A stretch of DNA of 64,000 bases from NCBI GenBank assembly GCA_964415195.1, contig CAYPYD010000005.1:97546-161545 (forward strand), written 5' to 3'. Made by a program: the position numbers and the translations under genes. This DNA comes from WTXA01 sp964415195. Lineage in GTDB: Bacteria; Bacillota; TC1. Below the pieces are notes generated by a model, which did no database searches, was not told where the DNA came from, and worked only from the letters and a program-made list of their open reading frames with translations. The number at the start of each line of letters is the position of its first letter. Position 1 is the stretch's first letter. Below, piece after piece: positions 54,910 through 63,979 of the stretch.

Positions 54910-54918
54910 TATATCTCC

Positions 54919-56850
54919 TTACCTACATCCATTTATAATATTGATAAACTCATTTTTATTTAATGATGCTCCTCCAACTAGGGCTCCATCTATATTGTCT
55001 TGAGTTATCAAGCTTTTAATATTCTTCTCATTTACACTACCACCATAAAGAATTGCAATTTCTTCACCTTCATACCCAAGACTATTTATAATTTGCCTAA
55101 TATATGAACACATTATTTCAGCATCTTCAGGAGATGCTGTATCACCAGTTCCTATAGCCCATATAGGTTCATATGCAATTTTTATTTTAATTGCATTCTT
55201 TTTAGATATCCCTTTAAAAGCTTTAACAATCTGTTTTTCAACATACTCTTTTTCCATACCTTTATTTCGTACTTCTAATGGCTCACCAACACATAAAACT
55301 GGTACAATATCATTTTCCAGTAGCTTTATAGCCTTTATATTGACTAATTCATCTGTTTCTCCAAAATACTTTCTTCGTTCTGAATGTCCTATCAAACAAA
55401 TATCAATCATCAATTCTTTAAGAATTGGAATGCTTATTTCACCTGTATAAGCTCCAAAATCAGCTTCATGAACATTCTGAGCCCCAATTTTTATGAAACT
55501 TCCCTTTAAAACTTTTTTAAATTTATCAAGATGTGTAAATGGAGGACATATCGCTACTTTAATTTGATCATCCTTGATTTCATTTTTAAGTTCTTGTAAT
55601 AATTCAACTCCTTCAGAGATGGTTGTATTCATCTTCCAATTACCACAAATGAAAGGATCTCTAGATTTATTATCCAATACAGCTATACCTGGTAAAAGCT
55701 TACCTTCCATAAATTCTATAGAAGCACCACCACCAGTAGAAATGTGTGTCATTTTATTAGCAAGACCAGCCATATCTATTGCCGCAGCAGAGTCACCACC
55801 ACCAATTACAGTTATAGCAGTTGAATGTGCTAAAGCTTCAGCAACTCCAAAAGTACCTTTGGCAAAGGTATTCATCTCAAATACACCCATAGGCCCATTC
55901 CAAATCACAGTTTTTGCTTTCATTACTATATCAGTAAATTTTTTAACACTTTTAGGCCCAATATCCAAGCCCATTACATCAGATGTAATATTCTGCTTAT
56001 CTACTATTTCCCATTTTGCATCATTCGAAAATTTATCGGCAACAACAACGTCATCTGGCAAAATTATTTTAACACCTTTTTTCTCACCTAATGCCAAAAT
56101 TTCTTTAGCTAGTTCAACTTTATCTTCTTCAACTAAGGATTTCCCGGTATTGTATCCTAATGCTTTGTAAAAGGTGAACATCATAGCGCCACCAATAATT
56201 AAGGTGTCCACTTTATTAATAAGATTGTTTATTGCTCCCATTTTATCAGTAACTTTGGATCCACCTAATATAGCTACAAATGGCCTTTTAGGATTTTCCA
56301 TTACTTGGTCCAATATCTCAACTTCTTTTTTCATCAAGAATCCTAAACCTGAAGGTAAGTACTTAGCCACACCCACAGTAGAACTATGGGCTCTATGTGA
56401 TGTACCGAATGCATCATTTATAAATATATCACCTAGACTTGCAAGCTCTTTTGAAAAAGTATCATCATTAGCCTCTTCTTCTTTTCTAAATCTAGTGTTT
56501 TGAAGAAGAAGGACATCTCCAGGGTTCATTTTATCAACTAATGCTTTAGTCTTTGAACTAACTACTCTATCATCATCTGCAAAGACTATTTTTTGACCTA
56601 GAGTAGCTTCAAGATATTTGCCAACAAACTCCAATGATAACTCGTGACTTGGCACACCCTTTGGTCTACCAAAATGTGACATCAAAATAACTTTTGCTCC
56701 ATTATCTAAAAGATAATGAATTGTTTTTAATGAGGCCATAATTCTGGCACTATCAATAATTACTCCGTCTTTAACAGGTACGTTAAAGTCACATCTAACC
56801 AACACTCTTTTATTCTTAACAACAAAATTCTCAATTGATTTTTTCAGCAA
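54919..56850 (-). CDS. pgk/tpiA: Phosphoglycerate kinase-triosephosphate isomerase fusion
   Basis: A single 643-residue reading frame. Residues 1-396 are a complete PGK (VLVRCDFNVPVKDG, SHFGRPKG, LGGSKVTDK, WNGPMGVFE, GGGDSAAA near the end, LPGIAVLD). Residues 397-643 are a complete triosephosphate isomerase (FICGNWKMNTT, IGHSERR with the catalytic His, AYEPIWAIGTG with the catalytic Glu, LYGGSVN). There is almost no linker; the junction is DNKSRDPFICG at about 55,662. No stop, Met start or ribosome site was seen at the junction. PGK-TIM fusions are known, best in Thermotoga maritima, where a frameshift is used; here it is in frame. The start is TTG with GGAGG upstream. Confidence 0.97.
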   Translation of the reverse strand: MLKKSIENFVVKNKRVLVRCDFNVPVKDGVIIDSARIMASLKTIHYLLDNGAKVILMSHFGRPKGVPSHELSLEFVGKYLEATLGQKIVFADDDRVVSSKTKALVDKMNPGDVLLLQNTRFRKEEEANDDTFSKELASLGDIFINDAFGTSHRAHSSTVGVAKYLPSGLGFLMKKEVEILDQVMENPKRPFVAILGGSKVTDKMGAINNLINKVDTLIIGGAMMFTFYKALGYNTGKSLVEEDKVELAKEILALGEKKGVKIILPDDVVVADKFSNDAKWEIVDKQNITSDVMGLDIGPKSVKKFTDIVMKAKTVIWNGPMGVFEMNTFAKGTFGVAEALAHSTAITVIGGGDSAAAIDMAGLANKMTHISTGGGASIEFMEGKLLPGIAVLDNKSRDPFICGNWKMNTTISEGVELLQELKNEIKDDQIKVAICPPFTHLDKFKKVLKGSFIKIGAQNVHEADFGAYTGEISIPILKELMIDICLIGHSERRKYFGETDELVNIKAIKLLENDIVPVLCVGEPLEVRNKGMEKEYVEKQIVKAFKGISKKNAIKIKIAYEPIWAIGTGDTASPEDAEIMCSYIRQIINSLGYEGEEIAILYGGSVNEKNIKSLITQDNIDGALVGGASLNKNEFINIINGCR

Positions 56851-56862
56851 CTCTGTAACCTC

Positions 56863-57867
56863 CTAAAGTCCTTTTGAGCTAATATATACTGCTAAATCAG
56901 TACATCGTGTAGCATAGCCCATTTCATTATCATACCAAGATAAAATCTTAGCCATATTTCCGTCAATAACCATGGTAGATAACCCATCTATGCATGATGA
57001 TAATTTTGAACCATTATAATCTTTAGATACTAGTGGTTCGTCAGAATAACCCAATATTCCTTTAAGTTCGTTTTCACTAGCTGCTTTTAATACAGAATTT
57101 ATTTCTTCCTTTGTTGTTTGTTTGCTTAGCTCTACAACTAAATCAACGGCTGATACATTTGGTGTAGGAACCCTCATTGACATACCATTCAATTTACCAT
57201 TTAACTCTGGTAAAACAAGACCTACTGCCTTAGCTGCGCCAGTTGTAGTAGGTATCATAGATACCGCTCCAGCTCTCGCTCTTCTTGGGTCCTTATGATA
57301 CTTATCTAATAATTGTTGATCATTAGTATATGCATGAATTGTTGTCATCATTCCTTTAACAATACCAAAATTGTCATTAATTACCTTTGCAAAAGGTGCA
57401 AGGCAATTCGTTGTACATGAAGCGTTTGATATAATATTATGTTTATCTTTGTCATATTTTTCTTCATTTACGCCAAGTACTATAGTTATATCTTCATTTT
57501 TACCCGGTGATGATATAATAACTTTCTTAACTGAACCTCTTAAGTGATCTTTACATGATTCATGATCAGTAAACTTACCAGTAGATTCTATAACTATATC
57601 AACCCCAACACTATTCCAATCTATATCCTTAGGCTCTCTGCCATTTAATATTTTTATTACTTTCCCATCTATAACTAGTTCGCCTTTTCCTATTTCAACT
57701 TTTCCATTGTATGTGTCATGAACTGAATCATATTTAAATAAATGTGCATTTGACGCCTCATCTCTCAAACTATTGATTGCAACTACCTCTATATCATCCC
57801 TTTTAAGAGCGTCTCTTAGTACAAGTCTACCAATTCTTCCGAAACCATTAATACCTAGTTTTAACAT
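56863..57867 (-). CDS. gapA: Glyceraldehyde-3-phosphate dehydrogenase, type I
   Basis: NAD-dependent glycolytic GAPDH. Start MLKLGINGFGRIGRLVLRD, catalytic Cys in SNASCTTNCLAP, HAYTNDQ, and WYDNEMGYATR near the end. 334 residues. I use the ATG at 57865-57867 with AAGGAGG upstream, not the longer frame 45 bases further. It leads the glycolytic operon; no CggR-type regulator precedes it. Confidence 0.98.
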   Translation of the reverse strand: MLKLGINGFGRIGRLVLRDALKRDDIEVVAINSLRDEASNAHLFKYDSVHDTYNGKVEIGKGELVIDGKVIKILNGREPKDIDWNSVGVDIVIESTGKFTDHESCKDHLRGSVKKVIISSPGKNEDITIVLGVNEEKYDKDKHNIISNASCTTNCLAPFAKVINDNFGIVKGMMTTIHAYTNDQQLLDKYHKDPRRARAGAVSMIPTTTGAAKAVGLVLPELNGKLNGMSMRVPTPNVSAVDLVVELSKQTTKEEINSVLKAASENELKGILGYSDEPLVSKDYNGSKLSSCIDGLSTMVIDGNMAKILSWYDNEMGYATRCTDLAVYISSKGL

Positions 57868-57903
57868 CAAAAAAAACCTCCTTATATTAAAATACCACTT
57901 ATA

Positions 57904-57932
57904 ATTATACACTAAATTATAATCTAATTAAA
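57904..57932 (-). promoter_or_regulatory. Weak candidate promoter of gapA operon
   Basis: A good TATAAT (57904-57909) with a poor TTTAAT (57927-57932) 17 bases upstream, minus strand. A second TATAAT lies at 57916-57921. The -35 is weak for such an abundant transcript, so the assignment is uncertain. Confidence 0.4.
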
Positions 57933-57952
57933 GAGTAGTGGCTGATTAGATT
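57921..57952 (-). terminator. Weak hairpin at the end of the methyltransferase gene
   Basis: AATCTAAT and ATTAGATT on the minus strand pair across a 16-base loop that includes the stop codon region, followed by ATAATTT. A weak terminator at best. Confidence 0.3.
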
Positions 57953-58701
57953 CTATTTAATTCATAAAGAATAATGCTAGCTGCAACACTCGCGTTTAAG
58001 GATTCCATCTTTTCGCTAATTTGTATTGTTACATAATCATCTGCCGTGTTCATGAAATCCTGAGATAACCCGGAATTTTCATTTCCTATGCCAACAATTA
58101 CTTTTTCTTTAAATTCATAATTATATAGATTTGACCCATCTAGTTTTGCTCCAATAATACTGAATCCATGTTTTTTAAATAACTTTAACTCTTCTGTCTT
58201 AATTTCGAGAATTGGCAATGCAAAAACACCACCTAAAGTGCTTCTTAAAACTTTCTCATTATAAATATCAACTGAACCTGGCCCAACTAGAATACCGCCT
58301 ATATTAAAAGCGGCTGCCGATCTGATGATTGTGCCAAGGTTGCCAGGATCTTGGATTCCATCTAAAAATAATATTTTGTTTTTTTCAAGAAGATTATTAA
58401 TCTTGAAATTAAAAAATTTATATACTCCAATTATACCTTGGCTTGTTTCTGTAGTTGAAATCTTGATAAATATTTTTTCTGACACTTCAACAACAATTTG
58501 TTTATATTTCAATAAAAATTCGGGCAATTGAGTATTTTCACGTAAAATGATTATTTCTGGTTCACTACCATAAATCAAGGCTTCTTCAATACTCCTTATG
58601 CTCTCTAACAAAAATTTGCCAATTTTGTGTCTTTGTTTTTTGCTTTGCAAGGCCAATAGTTCCTTGATTAGTTTGTTTTCTAACGATGTAATAATATCCA
58701 T
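57946..58701 (-). CDS. SpoU/TrmH-family RNA methyltransferase
   Basis: A 251-residue 2'-O-ribose methyltransferase of the SPOUT class. An N-terminal L30e-like substrate domain (KELLALQSKKQRHKIGKFLLE) precedes motif 1 (LDGIQDPGNLGTIIRSAAAFN), motif 2 (IVGIGNENSGLS) and motif 3 (IQISEKMESLNASVAASIILYEL). The rRNA or tRNA target is unknown. It follows rplT, as in many Firmicutes, with a terminator between. Confidence 0.93.
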   Translation of the reverse strand: MDIITSLENKLIKELLALQSKKQRHKIGKFLLESIRSIEEALIYGSEPEIIILRENTQLPEFLLKYKQIVVEVSEKIFIKISTTETSQGIIGVYKFFNFKINNLLEKNKILFLDGIQDPGNLGTIIRSAAAFNIGGILVGPGSVDIYNEKVLRSTLGGVFALPILEIKTEELKLFKKHGFSIIGAKLDGSNLYNYEFKEKVIVGIGNENSGLSQDFMNTADDYVTIQISEKMESLNASVAASIILYELNRI

Positions 58702-58714
58702 TTTACCCCTTTAT

Positions 58715-58741
58715 AGAAAAAAGACTGTTTTCACAGTCTTA
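58715..58741 (-). terminator. Intrinsic terminator after rplT
   Basis: AAGACTGT-GAAA-ACAGTCTT followed by TTTT on the minus strand, starting at the rplT stop codon. It ends the infC-rpmI-rplT unit before the methyltransferase gene. Confidence 0.85.
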
Positions 58742-59095
58742 TTTTAAAGATTTTTTTGCAATGTCAGTAATTTGTTTGAATCCATTAGCATCATTAACTG
58801 CTAAATCAGCTAAGATTTTTCTGTTAACTTCTACGCCGGCAACTTTCAAGCCATTTATAAAACGACTATATGAAAGTCCATTTAATCTTGCAGCTGCATT
58901 GATTCTTGTGATCCATAATTTTCTAAAATCACCTTGTCTTTTCTTTCTGTGTGCATATGAATAGCTTAATGATTTCATAACCTGTTCATTAGCTGGTCTA
59001 TATAGTCTTGATTTTGATCCAAAGTAGCCTTTAGCCAGCTTTAGAATTTTCTTGTGTCTTTTATGTAACGATGTGCTTGATTTAACTCTAGCCAT
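58739..59095 (-). CDS. rplT: 50S ribosomal protein L20
   Basis: Assembly protein of the large subunit. MARVKSSTSLHKRHKKILKLAKGYFG start and RLNGLSYSRFINGLK in the C-terminal half are typical. 118 residues. In Firmicutes L20 represses its own operon by binding the leader of infC; the leader here is consistent with this. Confidence 0.98.
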   Translation of the reverse strand: MARVKSSTSLHKRHKKILKLAKGYFGSKSRLYRPANEQVMKSLSYSYAHRKKRQGDFRKLWITRINAAARLNGLSYSRFINGLKVAGVEVNRKILADLAVNDANGFKQITDIAKKSLK

Positions 59096-59118
59096 ATTTA
59101 ATTCCTCCTTTTAAATTC

Positions 59119-59316
59119 TTATATATATGGTAATAATTTCTTAATCATTTTTTGTTGTGTTACGTCTACTAGTTTAGTTCCTCTAAGCTGTCTTTTTCTT
59201 TTTGGGCTCTTCTTTTCTAAGATATGGCTTTTGTTAGCTTGAGCTCTTGTGAAAAGTCCTGTGCCAGTCTTTTTAAATCTTTTGGCTGCCCCTCTGTGCG
59301 TTTTCATTTTTGGCAT
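59119..59316 (-). CDS. rpmI: 50S ribosomal protein L35
   Basis: 65-residue basic protein, MPKMKTHRGAAKRFKKTGTG start and HILEKKSPKRKRQLRGT centre, standard for L35. GGAGGGGA upstream of the ATG. Lies between infC and rplT. Confidence 0.98.
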   Translation of the reverse strand: MPKMKTHRGAAKRFKKTGTGLFTRAQANKSHILEKKSPKRKRQLRGTKLVDVTQQKMIKKLLPYI

Positions 59317-59330
59317 AATTATTCCCCTCC

Positions 59331-59855
59331 TTATTTGTCACTTTTAGGTGATAAAATCATAATCATATTTCTGCCTTCACTCTTAGGTACTTTTTCAACA
59401 TTAGCAATTTCCTTAAGTAGTTCGGCTGTTTTATTGCATAGCTCAATTCCTAATTCAGGATGATTCATTTCTCTGCCTCTAAACATAATAGTTACTTTAA
59501 CTTTATGTCCTTCAAGCAGAAATTTTTCTATGGCTTTGTTTTTTACATTGAAATCATGTTCTTCAATCCCGATTCTCATCTTGATTTCTTTCAATGTTAT
59601 TTGTTTTTGTTTTTTCTTAGCTTCTTTTTCTTTTTTAGCATGATCAAACTTATACTTGCCATAATTCATTATCCTGCAAACAGGTGGTTGTGAGTTAGGA
59701 GATATTTCTACAAGATCCATATTCTTAGACATGGCAAGCTGTAAAGCATCACTTGTATTCATAATGTTTAATTGATCTCCGTTTTCATCGATTACTCTAA
59801 CTTCTTTAGCTCTAATCATCTCATTAATTGAAACTTCTTTACTTATTTTATTCAC
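59331..59855 (-). CDS. infC: Translation initiation factor IF-3
   Basis: IF-3 prevents premature subunit joining and rejects non-canonical start codons. INEMIRAKEVRVIDENGDQLN at the N-terminus and PVCRIMNYGKYKFDHAKKEKE at the linker are diagnostic. The frame opens at a GTG (59853-59855), but that GTG is part of the ribosome site AGAGGTG. The best-spaced codon is ATA at 59844-59846, six bases after it, giving a 171-residue product. A rare AUA or similar start would allow the autoregulation known for E. coli infC, which uses AUU. Confidence 0.96.
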   Translation of the reverse strand: MNKISKEVSINEMIRAKEVRVIDENGDQLNIMNTSDALQLAMSKNMDLVEISPNSQPPVCRIMNYGKYKFDHAKKEKEAKKKQKQITLKEIKMRIGIEEHDFNVKNKAIEKFLLEGHKVKVTIMFRGREMNHPELGIELCNKTAELLKEIANVEKVPKSEGRNMIMILSPKSDK

Positions 59856-59863
59856 CTCTTCTA

Positions 59864-59958
59864 TAAAAAATGCAGCAGACTAACGCCTGCTGCACTAAAT
59901 TACTTTATTTTTACCTTATAAGCATAACCATAAGGTGAGAAACAGGCCGTTTCCACTT
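59864..59958 (-). promoter_or_regulatory. infC-rpmI-rplT leader with attenuator (L20-leader type)
   Basis: The transcript leader contains a stem TGCAGCAG / CTGCTGCA (59871-59894) followed by six Ts, an intrinsic terminator just before the infC ribosome site. Upstream, ACCTTAT and ATAAGGT form another helix. This layout matches the L20-responsive leaders of Firmicutes, in which L20 binding favours termination. The L20-binding mimic was not verified structurally. Confidence 0.75.
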
Positions 59959-59965
59959 CTCTTGA

Positions 59966-59994
59966 ATTATATACTTACAACTATATAAAGTCAA
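59966..59994 (-). promoter_or_regulatory. Promoter of infC operon
   Basis: TTGACT (59989-59994) and TATAAT (59966-59971), spacer 17 bases, minus strand, about 110 bases upstream of infC, leaving room for the leader. Confidence 0.85.
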
Positions 59995-60008
59995 TATATT
60001 TTTTCTTT

Positions 60009-60623
60009 TTAATTTTTAATATTGGAAACTTCTCCTATTTTTTCTCCACCTTTAGCCATTATAATTACTCTTTTCGATCCTGAAAAATTGCAAGTTATAA
60101 GAGTTAGCGTCTTTTGTCCATCAATATCATTCAAAATACTCAAATCAGTTGGCTCAACTATTTTATTTTCATAAACCTCATATTCAAATACACCTTCTCT
60201 TGTATAAGCTATTATTTTATCGCCTATTCCAAAGTCTTTTATATTTTTAAAAAATGTATCATTATGTGCAGCAACAGCTGATGTTCCTGATTCATCCCAT
60301 ACTTGTTCTGTATTTGTCATATGTCCAGCAGCAATTCTTAATATATCGTTTGTTGTGCCTTCTTTTATAGCAACACGTTGATTAGCAAATTTAGGAAATT
60401 CAAGAACTCCGATAGTACTTCCAATTAATAGTTCATCAGCTTTATATTCAATTGGAATGGTTTCACCATCAGGCCATGCGGCAAGTTCTTCCATGAATTC
60501 TTCAGTTATACCTTCCATTTTTTGTTGACTTATTTGATTACGAACAAAGAACCAAGCAATTACACTAATACCACCTATAATTAATAAAATTCCAATTATA
60601 AATAGTAATTTTCTGATTTTCAT
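60009..60623 (-). CDS. Class D-type sortase
   Basis: A 204-residue sortase. N-terminal membrane helix (about 5-26), then the sortase barrel with His120 (AVAAHNDT), Cys178 in TLITC (174-178) and Arg185, the full catalytic triad. The short TLxTC form and length fit class D. It would join LPxTG-type proteins to the wall, but no substrate gene is adjacent. It follows dut by 9 bases and has no recognisable terminator after it. Confidence 0.9.
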   Translation of the reverse strand: MKIRKLLFIIGILLIIGGISVIAWFFVRNQISQQKMEGITEEFMEELAAWPDGETIPIEYKADELLIGSTIGVLEFPKFANQRVAIKEGTTNDILRIAAGHMTNTEQVWDESGTSAVAAHNDTFFKNIKDFGIGDKIIAYTREGVFEYEVYENKIVEPTDLSILNDIDGQKTLTLITCNFSGSKRVIIMAKGGEKIGEVSNIKN

Positions 60624-60632
60624 TTTAACTAC

Positions 60633-61085
60633 CTACCTTCCAGTATGCCCAAAACCACCACTACCTCGTAAAGTAGAATCGAGTTCTTTCACAACTTCTA
60701 TATCCATTATGTGAACTGGTGCTATAATTAACTGAGCCATTCTTTCTAATGGTTTTAGTATGAATTCTTTATCAGATAAATTGATCAAAGGACAAAATAT
60801 CTCTCCTCTATAATCACTATCAACAACACCGACACTATTAGCTAAACCAATACCATGTTTTGCTGCTAGGCCACTTCTTGCGTATATTAAAGCTACTGTA
60901 TTCTTATCACTTAAACTTATAGCTATTCCACTCGGTATAAGCTTCCGTTCTCCAGGTCTTAAAACAATATCTTGTTCAATGGCTGCTTTAAGATCCATTC
61001 CAGCGGATCCTTCAGTTTTGTATTCAGGTAATAAGTCAACTGCTTTATATTTATCTGATACAATCTTTACCTTTAACTTATCCAT
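60633..61085 (-). CDS. dut: dUTP diphosphatase
   Basis: Trimeric dUTPase limiting uracil in DNA and supplying dUMP. Motifs 1-5 are present: AGMDLKA, PSGIAISL region (motif 2 is RSGLAAKHG, motif 3 GVVDSDYRGE), RMAQLIIAP and GSGGFGHTG. 150 residues. Overlaps the M16 peptidase by 8 bases. Confidence 0.97.
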   Translation of the reverse strand: MDKLKVKIVSDKYKAVDLLPEYKTEGSAGMDLKAAIEQDIVLRPGERKLIPSGIAISLSDKNTVALIYARSGLAAKHGIGLANSVGVVDSDYRGEIFCPLINLSDKEFILKPLERMAQLIIAPVHIMDIEVVKELDSTLRGSGGFGHTGR

Positions 61086-62349
61086 GAAGTTCCTCCCATA
61101 TTTTTACTATTTTTTTAGTTCCCTTAGGACCTAGAAAACATGCATTTAGTTTTTCTTTTTTTAAATAAATCTTAATAAATTCTGCTAATTCTTTATATTT
61201 AATTTGATCAACTAAATCAACCATGTTTTCTATACCTTTAAAACTATCATTATAGATATAATCAGTAGCCATTTTAAACATAATATTTTGAGGATTTTCA
61301 AAAGACATCACCGTTTGGCTTTTTATTTGTTTTTTAGTTCTATTGAATTCATTTAAACTAATGCCTTTTTCACTTATATTTTCAATAATTTCAAATATAC
61401 CTTCTAGCGCCAATTCAAAGTTTTCCATATTGGCACCACCACTGATTAATAGTTCACCTGTATTTCTATAGGCCGTATTAAAACTTCCAATATCATAACA
61501 TAATGATCTTTTTTCTCGTATTTCTTGAAAAAGATAAGAACTACTGCTACCACCAAGAATATTATTAAGAAGTACTAATTTGTTGTAATCAGGACTAATC
61601 TTTCCAATACCCTCCATACCTATAGCAAAATATATTTGATTGATATTTTCTCTTTCAAAAACTTTAACACCGAAATTATTGGAGAAGCCCTCTTCGGTAA
61701 CTAAAGAGTATTCTTGCCGTTCTTCAACTTGAAATGAAAATGATTTTTTAATTAAATCAATTAATTCATCATCAAAATTTCCTGTAATAGCTATAATTAT
61801 ATTTTCCGGTCTATAGTGAGTAGAATAATATTTAAGCAATATATCTTTGGTTATTTTTTTGATAAGTTTTTTATCTCCTAATATACTATAGCCTAATTCA
61901 TTGTTCTTAAAAATATTTTTCGAAAACTCTTCTTGGATAAAGCTGTTAGGATCATCTTCATACATATTAATTTCTTCTAAAATTACTTTTTTTTCTTTTT
62001 CAATTTCTTCTTTATCAAAAAGACTATGGAATAACATGTCGTGTAGAACATCAAGTGCAGTATCGGCTTCTTCTTTCAAGGTTTTAGTATAAAAAGCGGT
62101 AAACTCATGTGTTGTGTATGCATTTATAACTCCACCTATACCATCTATGATTTCCGCTATATCTTTTGCACTTCTTCTTTTTGTTCCTTTAAAAAGCATG
62201 TGCTCCAAAAAGTGAGCACATCCATAGTTTTCATTCATTTCATTCTTGGTACCCGATTTTATAAAAATACCTATGTTTGTGGTAAAGGAACTATCTATTT
62301 TATAAGATAATATCTTTAAATTATTTTTGAGTGTAATTTCTTTATACAA
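61078..62349 (-). CDS. M16 family zinc peptidase
   Basis: A 423-residue member of the processing-peptidase family (PepR/YmxG type). The inverted zinc motif HFLEH is at residues 46-50 and the distal Glu lies in the KKVILEEINMYEDDP segment. GEL-type C-terminal half without zinc site. The substrate is unknown. The start is TTG with AGAGGTATT upstream. It lies between the YloV-like gene and dut. Confidence 0.9.
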   Translation of the reverse strand: MYKEITLKNNLKILSYKIDSSFTTNIGIFIKSGTKNEMNENYGCAHFLEHMLFKGTKRRSAKDIAEIIDGIGGVINAYTTHEFTAFYTKTLKEEADTALDVLHDMLFHSLFDKEEIEKEKKVILEEINMYEDDPNSFIQEEFSKNIFKNNELGYSILGDKKLIKKITKDILLKYYSTHYRPENIIIAITGNFDDELIDLIKKSFSFQVEERQEYSLVTEEGFSNNFGVKVFERENINQIYFAIGMEGIGKISPDYNKLVLLNNILGGSSSSYLFQEIREKRSLCYDIGSFNTAYRNTGELLISGGANMENFELALEGIFEIIENISEKGISLNEFNRTKKQIKSQTVMSFENPQNIMFKMATDYIYNDSFKGIENMVDLVDQIKYKELAEFIKIYLKKEKLNACFLGPKGTKKIVKIWEELHG

Positions 62350-62359
62350 GTAATACCTC

Positions 62360-63979
62360 TTATTCTAAGGATAGGAAATAGAAATACACTGGTTGTTTGC
62401 CCTCATATACAAAAACTTCTAAGTCTTTATATTGGCTTTCTATTCTATCTTTTAATTCATTTGCTTGTTTTTCGCTTACTTTATCACCATAATATATTGT
62501 CATTATTTCTTGGCTATTATAAGCTTGATTCAAATACTCATCCACAGCATCTTCAACTGTATCTTTCGCTCCTATAATGGCGTTTTCTCTTATTACAAGA
62601 ATTTGATCTTTTTTTATTTTTAATCCGTTGTTTTTTGTATCCCTTACAGCGTATGTTATCGCACCAGTGTCTACCGATGCAAAAGATTCCTTCATCAATA
62701 ATAGATTTTCTCTTGGATTTTTTTCTTCATTGAAGGCCAAGATACTTGTAAAGCCTTGTTGAATGTTTATTGAAGGAACTACAACTATTTTCTTATCATT
62801 ATTTAAAGCTATTGTTTGCTCTGCTGATAATATTATATTTTTGTTGTTTGGAAATACATACACAACTTTAGCAGGTACAGCATCTATGGCTTCTTGTATG
62901 TCGTGTGTGCTTGGATTCATAGTTTGTCCACCATCAAGAACTGCATCAACTCCCATACTTTTGGCTATTTCTGCTAATCCTGACCCAGGTACTACCATTA
63001 CAAATCCATATTCTTTGAACTTTACAGGCTTTTTCTCTATTTTTTGATTTTTTGCTAAAAATTGTTCTTTCATATTTTCTATTTTTATATTAGTTACGCT
63101 ACCTGCTCCAAGTGCATAATCCAATACTTTTCCAGGTAAATTTGTATGTATGTGCACTTTGGCTATACCATCAGCAACAATTGTTACTAGACTATCCCCT
63201 ATTTCTGGATCATCCAATTTATTTCTCAAGGTTTCATTGTCCACGGTAGGTTCCAATATAATAAATTCTGTGCAATATGTATATTTTATTTCAGCTAGAG
63301 TCTGATAAGATTGATCAATTATCGGAGAATCAATAACCATGTCCTGGTTATCAAGTTGAAAACTTTCCCCAATAGCAGTCTTGTACATACCTTCGATAAT
63401 AACTAATAAGCCATATCCGCCTGCGTCAACTACACCTGCTTCCTTTAAAACTGGAAGTAGCTCAGGTGTCTCCTCCAATGCAATCTTTCCCATATGTATA
63501 CTTTGTTCTAGTATGTAGAAAACATCACGTTGCCTTTTAAGCGCTTCAACAGCACCATCCCTAATTCCATCCATAACTGTAAGTATTGTGCCTTTAACGG
63601 GCTTTTTAACCGCCTTGTAGGCTATATCTGTTCCTAATTTGAAACATTCTGTCAATACAATTCCATCAACAGTCCCCTTACCATGCATCCCAACTGCCAT
63701 ACCTCTAAATATTTGAGATAATATGACACCTGAATTCCCACGTGCACCTAGTAAAGCTCCTTTAGAAAGAGCTTCGGCAAATTCCGTAAAATTTTTCGGT
63801 TCTTGTTCTTCAATTGTTTTAATAGCTGAAGACATAGTTAAATACATGTTAGTTCCAGTATCTCCATCAGGTACTGGAAAAACATTCAAATTGTTTATTT
63901 CTTCCTTTTTGTTTTCTAAATAAGCTAAAGCGCCTTTAAATATCTTTTTTATTTCACCTACATCAGTTATTGCATTCAA
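62360..63979 (-). CDS. DAK2-domain protein, FakA/YloV-type fatty acid kinase
   Basis: A 539-residue protein. Residues 1-200 are the DhaL/DAK2 ATP-binding domain with NVFPVPDGDTGTN (Asp38, Asp40 and neighbours bind Mg-ATP) and GARGNSGVILSQIF. The rest is the FakA middle and C-terminal region. FakA phosphorylates fatty acids bound to FakB (DegV family); no degV was seen in the window, and an Asp23 gene usually lies upstream, outside the window. The start is TTG (63977-63979) with AGAGGAT upstream. Confidence 0.9.
   Translation of the reverse strand: MNAITDVGEIKKIFKGALAYLENKKEEINNLNVFPVPDGDTGTNMYLTMSSAIKTIEEQEPKNFTEFAEALSKGALLGARGNSGVILSQIFRGMAVGMHGKGTVDGIVLTECFKLGTDIAYKAVKKPVKGTILTVMDGIRDGAVEALKRQRDVFYILEQSIHMGKIALEETPELLPVLKEAGVVDAGGYGLLVIIEGMYKTAIGESFQLDNQDMVIDSPIIDQSYQTLAEIKYTYCTEFIILEPTVDNETLRNKLDDPEIGDSLVTIVADGIAKVHIHTNLPGKVLDYALGAGSVTNIKIENMKEQFLAKNQKIEKKPVKFKEYGFVMVVPGSGLAEIAKSMGVDAVLDGGQTMNPSTHDIQEAIDAVPAKVVYVFPNNKNIILSAEQTIALNNDKKIVVVPSINIQQGFTSILAFNEEKNPRENLLLMKESFASVDTGAITYAVRDTKNNGLKIKKDQILVIRENAIIGAKDTVEDAVDEYLNQAYNSQEIMTIYYGDKVSEKQANELKDRIESQYKDLEVFVYEGKQPVYFYFLSLE

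Noticed and set aside
55640..55690. Possible programmed frameshift or internal start at the PGK-TPI junction
   Set aside because: The frame is continuous across the junction and no slippery heptamer, stop codon or ribosome site was seen, so a simple fusion is the better reading.
55574..56170. Open frame of 198 codons opposite pgk
   Set aside because: Antisense to a clear PGK; no motif, no promoter.
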